Program-made: the position numbers and the translations under genes
DNA from: JACDAN01 sp046729215
GTDB lineage: Bacteria > Actinomycetota > Thermoleophilia > Gaiellales > Gaiellaceae
DNA length: 6,207 nucleotides
Direction: 5' to 3'
Assembly: GCA_046729215.1 (NCBI GenBank)
Contig: JBKPGE010000302.1
Location: 1-6,207, forward strand
The notes under the pieces: generated by a model
What the model was told of the DNA's origin: nothing
Databases searched by the model: none
The model's input: the letters and a program-made list of their open reading frames with translations, nothing else
In this document: piece by piece, positions 1 through 5,678 of the stretch
How the letters are laid out: each line of letters starts with the position of its first letter
How positions within the stretch are numbered: position 1 is the first letter of the stretch

Positions 1-598
1 GCGACAGCCGATCTTCGCCGCCTTCCCCCGGTCCGGCCCGCCGCCGCGCTTCCGTGACTACGCCGAGTACGCCGAGGTGATCGGCTATCTCGAGCACACG
101 GGCTGCATCGCCGACTACACGCACATCTGGTGGGACATCCGGCCCCATCCGAAGCTCGGAACGGTCGAGATCCGGATCTGCGACAGCGTCAGCCGCGTCG
201 AGGACGCCGTTGCCATCGCCGCTTTCTGCCAGGCGCTCGTCAAGCACTACTCCGAGCTCTATGAGGAGCAGGGTGAGATCCCGGGCTACCACCGGATCCT
301 GACCACCGAGAACAAGTGGCTGTCGGTGCGCTACGGCCTCCAGGCGCCGATCATGGATCTCGGCACCGGCCGGCGGAACCGCGTCGCGGTCGCTCAGCTG
401 GTGCGGCGGCGGCTGAAGGAGGTCGAGCCGCACGCGCGCGAATTGGGCTCCGACCGCGAGCTCGAGGGGATCAACGAGATCCTGCGGCGCGGAAACGGCT
501 CCGATCGCCAGCTTCGGGTCTATAACGCCAACCGGGACATCGTCGAAGTCGCCCGCGAGATCGCGGATGCGACTGAGGAGGGCGGCCGGCCGGCCTGA
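1..598 (+). CDS. Carboxylate-amine ligase, YbdK / glutamate-cysteine ligase type 2 family (3' part, start outside window)
   Basis: The reading frame is open from position 2 to the TGA at 596-598, giving about 198 C-terminal residues of a family that is usually about 360-400 long. Family-typical stretches are visible: QPIFAAFPRSG near the left edge, then DYTHIWWDIRPHP, GTVEIRICDS (the conserved GTVExR core of GCS2 ligases), and a helical tail with ENKWLSVRYGLQAPI. Family members join an amino group, typically of cysteine, to the gamma-carboxyl of glutamate at the expense of ATP; the true substrate of many YbdK-like proteins is unproven. A GTG at 77 is internal and is not the start, because conserved sequence continues upstream of it. 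The next gene lies about 80 nt downstream on the same strand. A thiol-forming role beside a peroxidase gene would be sensible but is inference. Family call is firm, exact substrate is not. Confidence 0.88.
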   Translation, partial: RQPIFAAFPRSGPPPRFRDYAEYAEVIGYLEHTGCIADYTHIWWDIRPHPKLGTVEIRICDSVSRVEDAVAIAAFCQALVKHYSELYEEQGEIPGYHRILTTENKWLSVRYGLQAPIMDLGTGRRNRVAVAQLVRRRLKEVEPHARELGSDRELEGINEILRRGNGSDRQLRVYNANRDIVEVAREIADATEEGGRPA

Positions 599-678
599 GC
601 ATGGGACCCGAGCCTGCGCCCCGCTCGTATCGGGAGCATGGACCTCTGCGGCTCGGTCGTTCGTACACAAAGCGCGCG

Positions 679-1215
679 ATGGCGGGCTTGCGAGGCGACG
701 AGCGCGCCTGGATCCGGGGCGCCCAGGCGGGCTCGCTCTCGGATCTCGAGGCGCTCTTTCGCGAGCACTGGTCTCGCGCCTACCGGGCCGCCTATCTCGT
801 CGTACACGACGCGCCAGCCGCGGAGGACATCGCGCAGGAGGCGTTCCTGGCCGCGATCCGCACGCTCGACCGCTTCGACCGCCGTAGGCCATTCGGGCCC
901 TGGCTGCATAGGATCGTGGTCAACCGCGCGATCGACTGGGCCCGTTCGCGCGCGCTTCGGGCCGAGGTCGGAGACGGTCCTCTTGTCGCGGTCGCCGACA
1001 CGGAGCGCACCGAGTCGGCGTTCTCGCCTCCGGTGGTTGCTGCACTCTCCGAGCTCTCCCCTGAGCACAGGGCCGTGATCGTCCTGCGCCACCTCCTCGA
1101 ATACACGCCCGGGGAAATCACCGAGCTGCTCGAGCTCCCCCGCGGGACGGTCAACTCGCGCCTGCGGCGGGGCCTCGACCAGCTCGCCGACCGTCTGGAG
1201 GGCGAGCCCCTGTGA
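679..1215 (+). CDS. RNA polymerase ECF-type sigma-70 factor
   Basis: A two-domain ECF sigma factor of 178 aa, directing core RNA polymerase to alternative promoters. Numbered from ATG 679, a sigma-2 domain spans about residues 20-92, with ALFREHW, the core-binding segment AEDIAQEAF and the -10 recognition part FGPWLHRIVVNRAIDWARS. A sigma-4 helix-turn-helix spans about 122-172, with LSPEHRAVIVLRHLLEYTPGE and LPRGTVNSRLRRGLDQL. The linker between them is short, with no extra C-terminal domain. The frame is open back to ATG 601, but residues 601-678 encode a poorly conserved-looking, lower-GC3 segment, so I prefer ATG 679. Neither start has a good Shine-Dalgarno at normal spacing. The stop overlaps the next gene's GTG (GTGA at 1212-1215), indicating translational coupling with a probable membrane regulator. 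No regulon target promoter could be identified. Confidence 0.9.
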   Translation: MAGLRGDERAWIRGAQAGSLSDLEALFREHWSRAYRAAYLVVHDAPAAEDIAQEAFLAAIRTLDRFDRRRPFGPWLHRIVVNRAIDWARSRALRAEVGDGPLVAVADTERTESAFSPPVVAALSELSPEHRAVIVLRHLLEYTPGEITELLELPRGTVNSRLRRGLDQLADRLEGEPL

Positions 1216-2399
1216 ACGAGCGCAAGCTCCGCCGTGCGCTGCTCTCTACGGTTCCGCCGGATGAAATCGGCGCGCAGCGCCGGGCCTGGCGCATTGTCCG
1301 CACGGCCTACTCCGAGCGCGTGCCGTCGCCTTGGCCGGTCCGCCACAAGCGTCCTCTCGCCGCTGCGGCGATCGCCGTTGCGCTACTCGTCGCAGCGCTC
1401 AGTCCGCCCGGCCGGGCCGTTATCCGCGACGTTCGGAAGGCGGTCGGGACGGAGAAGGTCGTCGGGGTCCCACGTTCCAAGCCGGCGCTGTTTTCTCTCC
1501 CGGCCGCGGGACGCGTACTCGTCTCGGCGCCGAGCGGCGTCTGGGTCGTCTCCGCGGACGGCTCGAGGAGAAACCTCGGCGCCTACGACGAAGCAACTTG
1601 GTCTCCGCACGGTCTCCACGTCGGCGCGGCCAAGCGGAACCAGCTCGTTGCCCTGACGCCCGGGGGCGAGGTGAGGTGGGTCCTGTCCCGGCCCGGTGTT
1701 CGCCATCCCCGTTGGGCCCCGAGCGGCTTCCGCATCGCGTACCTGAGCCGGAACACCGTGCGGGTGGTCGCGGCCGACAAGACGGGAGACGGCCGCCTCG
1801 ACGCGGCACGTGACGTCGCCCCTACGTGGAAGCCGGGCAACGAGCACGTCCTCGCGTACGTCGATCGCGGCGGAAGCGTGAACGTCGTGGCGACGGACAC
1901 CCGCACCACGCTCTGGACCGCCGCCGGAGCCGCTGCCTCGCCGATGCAGCTCGAGTGGTCGGCTGACGGCCGACGGCTGCTCGCGGTTCGGAGGCTCGCC
2001 GGTCGCTTCGCGCTCATCGTCTTCGACGCCAATGGTCGTCGTCTGCAGACGCTCGAGTTTCCGGGCCGGCCACTCGGAACCGCCTTCGCGCCGAAGGGCC
2101 ACCGTGTCGCGGTCATACGACGGCTCGGGCCGCGCAGCCAGCTGCTAGTCGTCGACGCCGACACGCTGCGGCGCCAACGCCTCGTCTTCAGTGGCCTCGG
2201 GCGGTTCGGCAACGTCGCCTGGTCGCCGGCCGGCCGCTGGCTGCTGCTCGGCTGGCCGAGCGCCGACCAGTGGCTCTTCATCCGCTCCACAGATGTCAGC
2301 AAGATCAAGGCCGTGTCGAGTCTCGCGGCGCAGTTCGACCCGGGCGGGACCGCGAAGCGAGTCTTCCCTGCAATCGAAGGCTGGTGCTGCACGCGTTAG
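1212..2399 (+). CDS. Membrane-anchored WD40/TolB-like beta-propeller protein, probable anti-sigma partner
   Basis: A 395-aa protein in three parts. Residues 1-47 are basic and probably cytoplasmic. One hydrophobic helix (about 48-64, AAAAIAVALLVAAL) spans the membrane. The rest is a beta-propeller, which by the positive-inside rule should lie outside. Six blade signatures of the TolB/PD40 kind recur: WSPHG (130), WAPSG (168), WKPGN (206), WSADG (249), FAPKG (292) and WSPAG (337). Each is followed by a hydrophobic strand. The protein ends in WCCTR, a vicinal cysteine pair. The GTG start overlaps the sigma factor's stop, so the two are made together. By analogy with other ECF sigma/membrane-protein pairs, the short N-terminal segment probably holds the sigma factor and the propeller senses an outside signal. 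No zinc-finger (HxxxCxxC) anti-sigma motif is present, so the anti-sigma role rests on context only. Confidence 0.78.
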   Translation: MNERKLRRALLSTVPPDEIGAQRRAWRIVRTAYSERVPSPWPVRHKRPLAAAAIAVALLVAALSPPGRAVIRDVRKAVGTEKVVGVPRSKPALFSLPAAGRVLVSAPSGVWVVSADGSRRNLGAYDEATWSPHGLHVGAAKRNQLVALTPGGEVRWVLSRPGVRHPRWAPSGFRIAYLSRNTVRVVAADKTGDGRLDAARDVAPTWKPGNEHVLAYVDRGGSVNVVATDTRTTLWTAAGAAASPMQLEWSADGRRLLAVRRLAGRFALIVFDANGRRLQTLEFPGRPLGTAFAPKGHRVAVIRRLGPRSQLLVVDADTLRRQRLVFSGLGRFGNVAWSPAGRWLLLGWPSADQWLFIRSTDVSKIKAVSSLAAQFDPGGTAKRVFPAIEGWCCTR

Positions 2400-2408
2400 G
2401 CTCCTGTC

Positions 2409-2867
2409 GTGCTCGGCGTGGGCGACCCCATACCCGAGGCCAAGATCTGGCTCGCTCCACGCGAGGCGCTCTCCCTCCGTGACCTCGTGGAGGAAGGGCC
2501 GGTCCTCGTGCTCTTCTACCTTTTCGACTGGTCGGGCACCTGAACGAACGAAATGGAGCTCCTGCGTGACAGGAGCAAGGAGTTCGAGGAGGCAGGTGTA
2601 CGGGCGATGGCCGCCTCGCGCGACTCGCCGTGGTCGCATGTGGCCTGGATGCAGGCGCTCGACCTGAACTTCCCGCTGCTTTCCGACTGGAACGGCGAGG
2701 CGATTCGAGGCTTCGGCATCTCGCGCGAATACCGGGGCATGCAGGACGTAGCACGGCGCTCGGCGTTCCTGATCAATGCCGACGCTACGGTCCGCGGCGC
2801 ATGGGCCTTCGAGGACGCGGAGCTGCCGGACTTCGACGAGTTCCTCTCCGCAGCGCGGGCCTTGTAG
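2409..2867 (+). CDS. AhpE-type peroxiredoxin, selenocysteine-containing (TGA 2541-2543 read as Sec at residue 45)
   Basis: A thioredoxin-fold peroxidase that reduces H2O2, organic peroxides or peroxynitrite in the cytoplasm. Read from GTG 2409 through the in-frame TGA to the TAG at 2865-2867, it is 152 aa. It begins MLGVGDPIPE, matching the MLNVGA start of Mycobacterium tuberculosis AhpE. The active site reads FDWSGT-U-TNE: Ser42 takes the place of the conserved Thr, and the TGA falls at residue 45, the position of AhpE's peroxidatic Cys45. Downstream are FPLLSDW (88-94) and the active-site Arg in ARRSAFLI (Arg117). No cysteine occurs anywhere, so it would be a 1-Sec enzyme without a resolving residue, needing an external thiol. 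A SECIS-like hairpin follows the TGA. The start lies 9 nt after the preceding stop, in the same frame, with only a weak AGG as Shine-Dalgarno, suggesting coupled translation. The alternative is a Cys-to-stop (TGC to TGA) pseudogene or sequencing error; intact flanks and the hairpin argue against it. Confidence 0.85.
2541..2576 (+). promoter_or_regulatory. Putative bacterial SECIS element (Sec insertion UGA plus hairpin)
   Basis: After the UGA at 2541-2543 comes a perfect 7-bp stem, GCTCCTG (2558-2564) pairing with CAGGAGC (2570-2576), closed by the 5-nt loop CGTGA (2565-2569). There are 21 nt between the UGA and the loop. In the known bacterial SECIS consensus, the hairpin lies just 3' of the UGA inside the coding sequence, the loop starts roughly 16-37 nt after it, and a G is found among the first two loop bases. 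Here the G is second and is followed by U, as in the GU of the E. coli fdhF loop. It would bind SelB with GTP and Sec-tRNA. Part of the left arm (GGAGCTCC, 2555-2562) is also self-complementary, a possible competing fold. Function is inferred from geometry. Confidence 0.75.
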
Positions 2868-4342
2868 CCGCCGTCGTCGCGCTCTACCTCGCCGCCGGCG
2901 TCATCTCGACCTGGCCCGCGCTGAAGCACGCGGACGACTCGTTCATGGCCGAGGGTCTCCACGGACTCCCGGGCGCAGCGGCACCGGGTGACCATCTGCA
3001 GACGATCTGGCAGCTGTGGCTCCCGGGGCATCAGCTCGCCCAGGGCGACGATCCGATCCACGATCCCTACAGCTTCCGGCCGGAGGCCGAGCCGCGCGTC
3101 AACTTCGCTGGCTGGCCGTTCAGCATCCCGTTCGGGCCGCTCCACGCGCTGCTCGGGACGATCCTTTCGTGGAACGTGTTCGTGCTGCTCGGGTACCTCG
3201 GGGCCGGTGGGTTCACCTTCCTGTGGCTGCGGGCCGTCGGCCTCCCGACCGGCGCGGCGCTCGTCGGCGGGCTCGCCTTTGCGCTGGCGCCGTATCGGAC
3301 CGTCCAGGCGGGCGCCGGCCACCTCCTCGGCTGGACGGCGATGCTCCTGCCGCTGTCGCTGTGGGCGTGGGAGCGGCGACGCCCTTGGCTCGCCGCGTTG
3401 GCGCTCGCGTCCATCCCCCTGTCCGGACAGGTCCATCTGGCCCTCGGCGCGATCCCCTTCTTTGCGCTCTATGCGCTCCTGCGGGGAGGAAGCCGCCGCT
3501 GGGTCGCCGGGGCGATCGGGGCCGCTGCCGCCGCCGGCCTCCTGGTCTGGGCGCTCTCGATTCGGGACTCGATCGGCGAGGCCCGCTCGTTCTCCAGCGT
3601 CGACCGGTATTCGGCCGACCTGGCCGACTTCGTCGCGCGCGACCCTCGGCACGGGCTCGAGCCTTTCGTGCTGCTCGGTTGGCTCACGCCGCTCCTCGCA
3701 CTTGCAGCCCTCGCGGTGGTGCGCTCTCGGCTGACACTCATCCTCGCCCTCGGCACTGTCATTCCTTCGCTGCTCGCGCTCGGAGCGAACCTCCCCGGCT
3801 ACGAGGTGCTCTGGCACCTGCCCGGGCTCCACAGCACCCGCGTGCCCGAACGGTTCATGCCAATCGCGTCCCTCTCGATCGCCGGTCTGGTCGCGATCAC
3901 CGTCTCGCGCCTGCGCTGGCGCGCGGCTCCGTTCATCGCTCTCGCGCTCATCGCACTCGACCTGCGGCTCGGCGTCACCGCCGTCCGGCCGACGGCGGCG
4001 GACGAGGACAATCGCGCCTATGCCGCGATCCCGAAAGCGCCGTTGGGTCGGCTGCTGGAGCTTCCGGTACGGAAGCCCGACCGGCAGGAGGGAAGCGTCT
4101 ACCTCTACTACGCGATGCAGGCGCCGCGTGAGCGTCCCGCCGGTTACTCGACCGTCGCGCCGAAGCAAGCGGCCCGGGTGCTCGACGAGCTGAGGCCGTG
4201 CGCCGATGTTCGATCGCTCGGTGAGCTGGGCGTGCGCTTGCTGGCCCTCCACGGGCCGCCTCGCTGCGGCGTTCCCGGACGACTGCTCGCCCGGGACGGC
4301 CCGATTTCGCTCTACGAAGCCTACATCCCCATAGCCTGGTAG
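2801..4342 (+). CDS. Polytopic membrane protein, GT-C glycosyltransferase / YfhO-like
   Basis: A 513-aa integral membrane protein. From ATG 2801, an arginine-rich N-terminus is followed by about 10-11 hydrophobic segments, including roughly 20-37, 125-145, 150-165, 196-226, 236-252, 287-306, 310-327, 352-369 and 375-390. Between helix 1 and the next lies a long outside loop with HADDSF, GDHLQTIWQLWLPGHQL and GDDPIHDPYSFRPE. Acidic residues and a W/H-rich stretch in that loop are typical of GT-C lipid-linked sugar transferases and related proteins. The segment LPGLHSTRVPERFMPIASL and a soluble tail (about 395-513, with LLELPVR, GYSTVAPKQ and ISLYE) also recall that group. Substrate is unknown. 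The start is uncertain: ATG 2801 lies 67 nt inside the peroxiredoxin, has no Shine-Dalgarno, and the only later in-frame ATG (2945) would remove helix 1. Its stop is 11 nt before the YciI gene. Confidence 0.65.
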   Translation: MGLRGRGAAGLRRVPLRSAGLVAAVVALYLAAGVISTWPALKHADDSFMAEGLHGLPGAAAPGDHLQTIWQLWLPGHQLAQGDDPIHDPYSFRPEAEPRVNFAGWPFSIPFGPLHALLGTILSWNVFVLLGYLGAGGFTFLWLRAVGLPTGAALVGGLAFALAPYRTVQAGAGHLLGWTAMLLPLSLWAWERRRPWLAALALASIPLSGQVHLALGAIPFFALYALLRGGSRRWVAGAIGAAAAAGLLVWALSIRDSIGEARSFSSVDRYSADLADFVARDPRHGLEPFVLLGWLTPLLALAALAVVRSRLTLILALGTVIPSLLALGANLPGYEVLWHLPGLHSTRVPERFMPIASLSIAGLVAITVSRLRWRAAPFIALALIALDLRLGVTAVRPTAADEDNRAYAAIPKAPLGRLLELPVRKPDRQEGSVYLYYAMQAPRERPAGYSTVAPKQAARVLDELRPCADVRSLGELGVRLLALHGPPRCGVPGRLLARDGPISLYEAYIPIAW

Positions 4343-4353
4343 GAACTCGGTCT

Positions 4354-4665
4354 ATGGAATTCGACCGCTACACGTTCGTCCTGCTTCGGCGAGGCCCGCG
4401 CGCCCTGAAGATGAGTCAAGAGGAAATCGACCGGCTCCAGGCCGCGCACCTGGCCCATCTTGACGCGATGCGCGCACGCGGCGCGCTCATCACGGCAGGG
4501 CCGTTCGAGGACCAGGGCGACGAGACGAAGCGCGGAATCTGCATCTATCGCACCGACCTCGCGGAAACCCGCCGTCTCGCTGAACAAGACCCGTCGGTCC
4601 AGGCGGGGCGCCTCGCGATCGAAGCTATGACTTGGCTGACGGTGAAGGGGGAGCTCGAGGCGTGA
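4354..4665 (+). CDS. YciI family protein
   Basis: A small cytoplasmic protein of 103 aa, the normal size for the dimeric alpha/beta-barrel (ferredoxin-like) YCII family. Family marks are visible: strand YTFVLLRRGPRA (6-17), helix LQAAHLAHLDAMRARG (28-43) with His32 and His35, GALITAGPF (43-51), the strand RGICIYRTD (60-68), and DP (79-80) before the last part AIEAMTWLTVKG. A conserved His and Asp pair suggests catalysis in the family, but no general reaction is established; members appear as stand-alone domains or fused to sigma factors and catabolic enzymes. The ATG is preceded by AGGA overlapping the upstream TAG, at 8-nt spacing. Its stop overlaps the tag start (GTGA, 4662-4665). Family assignment is good, role unknown. 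Confidence 0.85.
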   Translation: MEFDRYTFVLLRRGPRALKMSQEEIDRLQAAHLAHLDAMRARGALITAGPFEDQGDETKRGICIYRTDLAETRRLAEQDPSVQAGRLAIEAMTWLTVKGELEA

Positions 4666-5294
4666 GCAAGGACGGCCTCGCGCGCGGCGACGATGGAGTC
4701 GTCCGGTGCTTCTGGGGCGACTCGGCGCCCGAGTACCGTGCGTACCACGACAGCGAGTGGGGCTTCCCGGTCGATGACGACAGGCGGCTGTTCGAGAAGC
4801 TCTCGCTCGAAGGGTTCCAGTCCGGCCTCTCGTGGCTCACCATCCTGCGCAAGCGCGAGGCGTTCCGGCGCGCCTTCGCCAACTTCGACATCGAGCAGCT
4901 CGCCCGGTTCGGCGAGCGCGACGTCAAGCGTCTGCTCGACGACGCCTCGATCGTCCGCCATCGCGGCAAGATCGAAGCGACGCTGAACAACGCAAAGCGC
5001 GCAGTGGCGCTGGTCGACGAGGAAGGCTCGCTCGCGGCGTACGTGTGGCGCTTCGAGCCCGATCCGTCCACCCGCCCGAAGCGGCTGACGTGGAAGGCGC
5101 TGCTCGAGCTGGCGCAGACGCCCGAGTCGCAGACCATGGCGAAGGATCTGAAGCGCCGGGGCTGGCGCTTCGTCGGCCCGACGACCGTGTACGCCTTCAT
5201 GCAAGCGATGGGCCTCGTGAACGACCACGTGGAGGGCTGTGAGATCCGCGAGCCAGTGGATCACACCCGCGCACAGTTCACCCCGCCAAGCTGA
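4662..5294 (+). CDS. tag: DNA-3-methyladenine glycosylase I
   Basis: A helix-hairpin-helix-superfamily base excision repair enzyme that removes 3-methyladenine from alkylated DNA, leaving an abasic site. From GTG 4662 it has 210 aa, slightly longer than E. coli Tag (187 aa) by extra residues at the N-terminus. All key residues can be matched. The zinc-snap ligands are Cys16 (VVRCFWGD), His29 (AYHDSEWG), His189 and Cys193 (NDHVEGC). The base pocket has Tyr28, Glu50 (LSLEGFQSGLSW) and Trp58. Also present are the HRGKIEATLNNAK stretch (100-112) and RRGWRFVGPTTVYAFMQAMGLVNDH near the end. The frame is open to 4632, but GTG 4662 overlaps the upstream stop and is preceded by GGGGGAG and GAGG, so it is preferred. 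It appears intact and co-translated with the YciI gene. Confidence 0.95.
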   Translation: MSKDGLARGDDGVVRCFWGDSAPEYRAYHDSEWGFPVDDDRRLFEKLSLEGFQSGLSWLTILRKREAFRRAFANFDIEQLARFGERDVKRLLDDASIVRHRGKIEATLNNAKRAVALVDEEGSLAAYVWRFEPDPSTRPKRLTWKALLELAQTPESQTMAKDLKRRGWRFVGPTTVYAFMQAMGLVNDHVEGCEIREPVDHTRAQFTPPS

Positions 5295-5375
5295 ACACAG
5301 CGCTGCCTGAGGCGTTTCCCTGCCGTTTTCTCGCCGTTGGCACGCGTCGTGCGCGCCTCGCGCCACTCCCAAGAC

Positions 5376-5386
5376 AGGAGGTGATC
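5376..5386 (+). promoter_or_regulatory. Perfect extended Shine-Dalgarno for the ORF at 5388
   Basis: AGGAGGTGATC is an 11-base exact complement of the bacterial 16S rRNA 3' end, with GGAGG 6 nt upstream of ATG 5388. It is by far the strongest ribosome binding site in the window and fixes this start. The 93-nt gap before the ORF (5295-5387) shows no convincing -35/-10 pair, although TTGGCA near 5337 could act as a -35. Confidence 0.8.
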
Positions 5387-5387
5387 G

Positions 5388-5678
5388 ATGTCTCCGACTC
5401 CTACGCGGCTCCGGGCCCCCCGCTGGCGCGCGGTGCTGGCAACGTTCGCGGCCGGGCTGGCGCTCGCGGCGCTCGTACCGACGCCCCCGTCCGCCCATTC
5501 GGGCCCACCTGCCACGTACCATCGCTGCACGTACCGCCCAGGCGGAGGCAGCGCCTGGGGTGACGTTCCGCGGAACGATCTTCGCGCCAGCGCGCTCGTT
5601 CGACAGGGCGCTGTTCCTAGCCTCAGCCTCCCGGGGGCGCGATCCCCCGGGAGGCATTACATCCCCATCGAGTGGTAG
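5388..5678 (+). CDS. Small secreted hypothetical protein, possibly truncated or frameshifted
   Basis: I do not recognise this gene. The frame encodes 96 aa. An arginine-containing N-terminus (RLRAPRWR) and hydrophobic core (about 15-29, VLATFAAGLALAALV) followed by PSAHS look like a signal peptide cleaved near residue 37. The start is well supported by a perfect Shine-Dalgarno. The mature part begins TYHRCTYRPGGGSAWGDV and has one cysteine. The last part is suspect: it reads through a transcription-terminator-like hairpin (5626-5655) and overlaps the 3' end of the convergent fabI by 22 nt. Third-position GC in this frame falls after about 5557, while another frame becomes more GC3-rich. A frameshift or recent truncation of a longer secreted protein is therefore possible. 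The N-terminal half is likely real, the C-terminal half doubtful. Confidence 0.5.
   Translation: MSPTPTRLRAPRWRAVLATFAAGLALAALVPTPPSAHSGPPATYHRCTYRPGGGSAWGDVPRNDLRASALVRQGAVPSLSLPGARSPGRHYIPIEW
5626..5655. terminator. GC-rich hairpin terminator between convergent genes
   Basis: A 12-bp perfect stem (5626-5637 with 5644-5655, arms starting GCCTCCCGGGGG) closes a 6-nt loop, CGCGAT. It lies immediately after the fabI stop (TAA, minus strand, 5657-5659) and at the end of the plus-strand ORF. No T-tract follows on either strand, as is common for actinobacterial hairpin terminators, so it may act in both directions. Termination is inferred from position and stability. Confidence 0.7.

Noticed and set aside
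596..598. Other TGA codons (596, 5292) as further selenocysteine sites
   Set aside because: Both come at normal family C-termini, no homologous sequence continues after them, and no SECIS-like hairpin follows.
1383..2102. Minus-strand ORFs (239 and 269 aa) opposite the propeller gene
   Set aside because: Low-complexity antisense translations; the plus strand shows regular propeller repeats.
2553..2867. A 104-aa gene starting at ATG 2553
   Set aside because: It is the peroxiredoxin without its N-terminal half and active site. There is no Shine-Dalgarno before it, and family homology continues upstream through the TGA to 2409.
4060..4076. Hairpin GCTTCCG-GTA-CGGAAGC as a terminator or regulatory site
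   Set aside because: It lies in the middle of the membrane protein's coding sequence with no T-tract, and its 3-nt loop is tight; a chance inverted repeat is sufficient.
2516..4252. 578-aa minus-strand ORF opposite the peroxiredoxin and membrane protein
   Set aside because: Its translation is low-complexity, rich in R, E, G and P, with no recognisable domain. It is the usual antisense shadow of GC-rich coding DNA, and the plus strand encodes a clear multi-helix membrane protein.
4545..5657. 370-aa minus-strand ORF opposite tag
   Set aside because: Shadow of the tag gene, whose catalytic and zinc residues are all intact on the plus strand; the antisense product shows no domain.
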